Shown here piece by piece: positions 61,253 to 64,000 of a stretch of DNA of 64,000 bases. Both the position numbers and the translations under genes were made by a program. Numbering within the stretch: position 1 is the stretch's first letter; every line of letters starts with the position of its first letter. The notes beneath the pieces are model-generated. The model was not told the DNA's origin and made no database searches. It worked only from the letters and a program-made list of their open reading frames with translations. The stretch comes from Candidatus Defluviilinea gracilis (GTDB lineage Bacteria > Chloroflexota > Anaerolineae > Anaerolineales > Villigracilaceae), in assembly GCA_016716235.1 (NCBI GenBank), contig JADJWS010000001.1, positions 1,984,001 through 2,048,000 of the forward strand, written 5' to 3'.

Positions 61253-61717
61253 TTAGTCGAGCAATTCCTTCGGAATATTGCCGCCGTTTGCGGCGATCTT
61301 CTTGAGGACTTCCTTGTGAAGCCAGGTGTTCATCTTGGCTGAGTCGCCCATCAGATCGGCGGGGCAACCGAGTTCGGTGGCGAGTTCCTTGCGAGCATCG
61401 AAACTGGATTCGAGGTCGAGGAGTTTGAGCAAGTCCACGATCGAGGTTTTCCAATTGAGTTTGGCGGGGTTTGCCTGAGCGAGACCCTCAAGTTTCGCAA
61501 CCACATCCACCTCAGAGATGGCTTTCGGCGCGACAGCCGCGGGACCTCGCAGGACCGCGTCGTCCTTTTCCATTTCGCGCGGTCTGAAGGCGGGCGTGGT
61601 AACAGGTTTCGCGGCAGGAGCGGGTTTGGGCGCAACCGCGGCGGCGGCGCTTTTTGCGGGCTCTTCCTCTTTCTTACCGATACCCAACTTGCTTAGGATT
61701 TTGCTGAAAAAACTCAT
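61253..61717 (-). CDS. DUF3597 family protein
   Basis: A 154-residue protein. A short amphipathic start (MSFFSKILSKLGIGKKEEE) is followed by an Ala/Pro/Lys-rich linker and the DUF3597 domain (EVDVVAKLEGLAQANPAKLNW, TSIVDLLKLLDLESSFDARKELATELG, NTWLHKEVLKKIAANGG). This small helical domain has no known biochemical role. The gene is followed by a strong terminator, so it is probably monocistronic. Confidence 0.9.
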   Translation of the reverse strand: MSFFSKILSKLGIGKKEEEPAKSAAAAVAPKPAPAAKPVTTPAFRPREMEKDDAVLRGPAAVAPKAISEVDVVAKLEGLAQANPAKLNWKTSIVDLLKLLDLESSFDARKELATELGCPADLMGDSAKMNTWLHKEVLKKIAANGGNIPKELLD

Positions 61718-61907
61718 AAGATATTCCTTTCGAATTTATATATGTTGTCAGGGGAATTTCTCCTGCGTGGTCATTATAAACGATAATATGCTTGATGGAT
61801 GTGCTGAGTATTATAGATTTTGATCATCCTCTATTCACGCCGCATTTTGCCAGTTCAAGTTGATTCGTTGTTCTTCGGCAGTTCGTCGCCTCGGTACGCA
61901 AATAATT

Positions 61908-61913
61908 TATAAT
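61908..61913 (+). promoter_or_regulatory. -10 box of the GT4 gene (leaderless layout)
   Basis: TATAAT, 8 nt (CGCTCCCA), then the ATG at 61922. No Shine-Dalgarno. Confidence 0.5.
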
Positions 61914-61921
61914 CGCTCCCA

Positions 61922-63145
61922 ATGAAGATACTGCTGATCAACCAAGCCTTCGTCTCGCCCGATGAGCCAGGACACACGCGTCATTTCGAGTTGGCAAAAT
62001 TTTTGCAATCGCGCGGACACGAGCTGGTCATCGTTGCCAGCGATTTGAACTATCAAACGGGTAAGCGGACTGTTGAACGCAAAGGAGTTTTCGCCGAGCA
62101 GATCATTGACGGTGTGCGGGTTTTACGCGCGTATATTTATCCCGCTCTGCATCGCAGTTATTTTTGGCGCGTGATTTCGTTTTTCAGTTTCATGTTCAGT
62201 TCGGTGTGGACTTCTTTTCGGGTAAACGATGTGGACTTGGTTCTAGGCACCACGCCGCCGATCTTTCAAGCCGTTTCCGCGTGGTTCGTAGCATGGATTC
62301 GTCGCAAGCCGTTCCTGCTCGAAGTCCGCGACCTGTGGCCCGAATTCGGCGTGAGCATGGGCGTGTTGAAGAATCCGATTGTCATTGCGCTGGGACGTCG
62401 GCTGGAGAAATTCTTGTACGCGCGTGCAGCCCATATTTTGGTGAACTCTCCCGCGTACAAAGAGTACATGATCGGCAAAGGCGTGCCTGAAAAGAAGATC
62501 ACTTTCATCCCCTACGGCACAGACGTGGATATGTTCAATCCGCGAGTGGATGGCTCATCTATCCGCGCCGATCTGGGGTTGCAGGATAAATTCATCGTGT
62601 TGTACGCAGGCGCATTGGGACAGGCGAACGACATTGACACCATCCTCCGCGCGGCGGAACGCTTGAAGCCGTACGACAAAATTCATTTTGTCCTCTTTGG
62701 TGATGGCAAAGAACGCCCACGCCTGCAAAACGAAGCGAAACGGATGAAACTCACAAACGTCACCTTTGCAGGCGTCCGCCCCAAAAAGGACATGCCGCGT
62801 GTCGTCGCCTCTGCGGATGTGTGTCTCGCCATCTTGCAGGATATTCCCATGTTCCGCACCACATACCCGAACAAAGTCTTCGACTACATGGCGGCGGGAC
62901 GCGCCACTGTGCTCGTCATTGATGGAATCACGCGCGAATTAATCGAATCGTCGTATGGCGGAGTCTTCGTCCAGCCGAATGACGATGAAACACTTGCCGA
63001 AACGATCCTCGATCTTTCAAAGAATGTGGATATTGTCCAACAAATGGGACAAAACGCCCGCGAGTATTTGGTCAAGCATCTTGATCGACGTGATAAGCTG
63101 AATGAGACATTGGAATTGCTCGAAAAGTTAGTGCAAAAGAATTAG
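61922..63145 (+). CDS. GT4-family glycosyltransferase
   Basis: A 407-residue GT-B enzyme. The acceptor domain begins KILLINQAFVSPDEPGHTRH with FLQSRGHELVIVAS, and the donor domain has IVLYAGALGQANDIDTILRAAERL, FAGVRPKKDMPRV and the glycine-rich SYGGVFVQPNDDETLAE near the E-x7-E site. HLLEVRDLWPEFGVS-like residues (FLLEVRDLWPE) match WbuB-type enzymes of O-antigen and capsule synthesis. It would add a sugar to a lipid-linked glycan at the cytoplasmic membrane face. An epimerase gene follows, which supports a glycan locus continuing beyond the window. Confidence 0.92.
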   Translation: MKILLINQAFVSPDEPGHTRHFELAKFLQSRGHELVIVASDLNYQTGKRTVERKGVFAEQIIDGVRVLRAYIYPALHRSYFWRVISFFSFMFSSVWTSFRVNDVDLVLGTTPPIFQAVSAWFVAWIRRKPFLLEVRDLWPEFGVSMGVLKNPIVIALGRRLEKFLYARAAHILVNSPAYKEYMIGKGVPEKKITFIPYGTDVDMFNPRVDGSSIRADLGLQDKFIVLYAGALGQANDIDTILRAAERLKPYDKIHFVLFGDGKERPRLQNEAKRMKLTNVTFAGVRPKKDMPRVVASADVCLAILQDIPMFRTTYPNKVFDYMAAGRATVLVIDGITRELIESSYGGVFVQPNDDETLAETILDLSKNVDIVQQMGQNAREYLVKHLDRRDKLNETLELLEKLVQKN

Positions 63146-63213
63146 CCACGGAGACACTGAGCCACAGAGATTTTTTTAATAGATTTTCTCTGCGTTCTCT
63201 GTGTCTCTGTGGC
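63146..63213. repeat. CACAGAG-type palindromic cassette
   Basis: The left arm GGAGACACTGAGCCACAGAGA and the right arm TCTCTGCGTTCTCTGTGTCTC (with GTGGC) form a long imperfect hairpin around T7AATAG. Same family as 11860-11926, 19908-19965 and 39514-39571. It begins right at the GT4 stop codon. Confidence 0.8.
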
Positions 63214-63224
63214 AAAAGATGATT

Positions 63225-64000
63225 ATGAAACTATTTGTCACAGGCGCGACGGGCTTCACTGGCTCACGCGTCGTCCATCTTCTCCTCAAAAACGGATACG
63301 AAGTCCGCTGTCTTCACCGCGCCTCCAGCGATCGTTCGACTCTTTCCGATCCCAAAATTGAATGGGCATTGGGAGATTTATCCGATACCCAAGCTTTGAC
63401 CTCTGCCATGCAGGGGACCGACGCCCTCGTCAACATCGCCTCGCTCGGCTTCGGTCACGCGGACTCGATTATCCGCGCCGCGAAAGACGCAGGCATCAAA
63501 CGCGCGGTCTTCATCAGCACGACTGCCATCTTCACGCAGTTGAATGCCAAGAGCAAGAAAGTCCGCGTGGCGGCGGAACTTGCCATCGAAACGAGCGGGC
63601 TACAGTACACCATCCTGCGCCCGACGATGATCTACGGCAGTCCACGCGACCGAAATATGTGGCGACTGATTCGCTTTATACGAGTCTCTCCAATTATTCC
63701 TGTTTTCGGCGATGGAAAATCTCTGCAACAACCCATCTTCGTGGACGATGTCGCGCAAGCGGTGGTAAGTTGCATATCAAACGACAAGACGATTGGCAAA
63801 AGTTACAACATCGCAGGGAAACATCCGCTGGCGTACAACGAAGTCATTGATACGATTGCTAAAGCGATGAACAAGCGAGTGTGGAAACTCCACATCCCTT
63901 CGAAGCCTGTCGTTGCTATGCTAAGTCTCTTCGAGCGGATGCGAATTCCATTCCCCATCAAAGCAGAACAAGTCCTGCGGCTGAACGAGAACAAAGATTT
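63225..64000 (+). CDS. NAD(P)-dependent epimerase/dehydratase (C-terminal part outside the window)
   Basis: The frame is open from the ATG at 63225 to the window end (258 codons seen). The extended-SDR start is KLFVTGATGFTGSRVVHLLL; VFISTTAIFTQ, TILRPTMIYGSPRD and PIFVDDVAQAVV follow. The usual YxxxK is not evident where expected (the region reads LNAKSKKVRVAAE), so it belongs to the atypical NAD(P)H-binding branch rather than to classical GalE. With the GT4 gene upstream it may belong to a glycan locus. No Shine-Dalgarno is seen. Confidence 0.85.
   Translation, partial: MKLFVTGATGFTGSRVVHLLLKNGYEVRCLHRASSDRSTLSDPKIEWALGDLSDTQALTSAMQGTDALVNIASLGFGHADSIIRAAKDAGIKRAVFISTTAIFTQLNAKSKKVRVAAELAIETSGLQYTILRPTMIYGSPRDRNMWRLIRFIRVSPIIPVFGDGKSLQQPIFVDDVAQAVVSCISNDKTIGKSYNIAGKHPLAYNEVIDTIAKAMNKRVWKLHIPSKPVVAMLSLFERMRIPFPIKAEQVLRLNENKD

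Overview
The window looks like chromosomal DNA of a Chloroflexota bacterium, most likely class Anaerolineae. This is inferred from gene content, not from a marker gene. The clues are a Ser/Thr kinase fused to a SUMF1 domain, many lipoproteins with Thr/Pro-rich linkers, a Tat-exported DUF1800/DUF1501 pair, a class III cyclase-ATPase-TPR giant, a T-box in front of leuS, and many genes whose TATAAT-like -10 box lies only 6-8 nt from the ATG (leaderless layout). No ribosomal RNA, CRISPR array or prophage was seen.

Layout. 1-6 kb: a repeat-containing lipoprotein cut by the window edge, a kinase-SUMF1 protein, an FAD oxidoreductase and a clostripain-type peptidase. 6-17.9 kb: kbl, the cyclase-ATPase-TPR protein, a helicase-associated-like protein, a lipid kinase, a GAF-GGDEF protein, an SDR plus FAD oxidase pair resembling DprE2/DprE1, and lipB. 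18-22.3 kb: DUF1800, DUF1501 and a DtxR-type regulator with a candidate operator. 22.5-29.4 kb (minus strand): a SUMF1 lipoprotein, a C39 peptidase, and a four-gene operon with ATGA overlaps (DNA methyltransferase, small membrane protein, nuclease-like protein, S41 protease lipoprotein). 29.4-37.3 kb: SDR-type threonine dehydrogenase, LysM protein, HIT protein, RseP, HEAT protein, AEC transporter, gluzincin-like peptidase and acylphosphatase. 37.3-43.2 kb: an AT-richer unknown gene, a hicAB toxin-antitoxin pair lying between two copies of the radC 3' end, radC, two tRNA-Ala genes, and a T-box-controlled leuS that carries a frameshift. 43.3-52.2 kb: TPR and rhomboid genes, then a long minus-strand cluster with two CPBP proteases, two alpha/beta hydrolases, a GT1 glycosyltransferase and an E2-like acyltransferase. 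52.7-60.5 kb: a recQ/dprA fusion remnant, an ISKra4-like insertion sequence, a MalT-type LuxR regulator and two ketopantoate-reductase-like paralogs. 60.6-64 kb: a DUF35 protein, a DUF3597 protein, a GT4 glycosyltransferase and an epimerase cut by the window end.

Functional links. Kbl and the threonine dehydrogenase together would convert threonine to glycine and acetyl-CoA, although the genes are 22 kb apart. The methyltransferase operon could be an undescribed restriction-modification-like cassette.

The most distinctive feature of the window is a set of short palindromic cassettes built from 7-11-nt words (CACAGAG, CGGATT, GGTAATT, GAGACTA, AAGGTCG, CCCGAAGGG and others). They fill most intergenic gaps, and several sit in frame inside genes (lipB, the 10.7-12.3 kb gene, the methyltransferase). 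They also contribute sequence to the leuS T-box leader.
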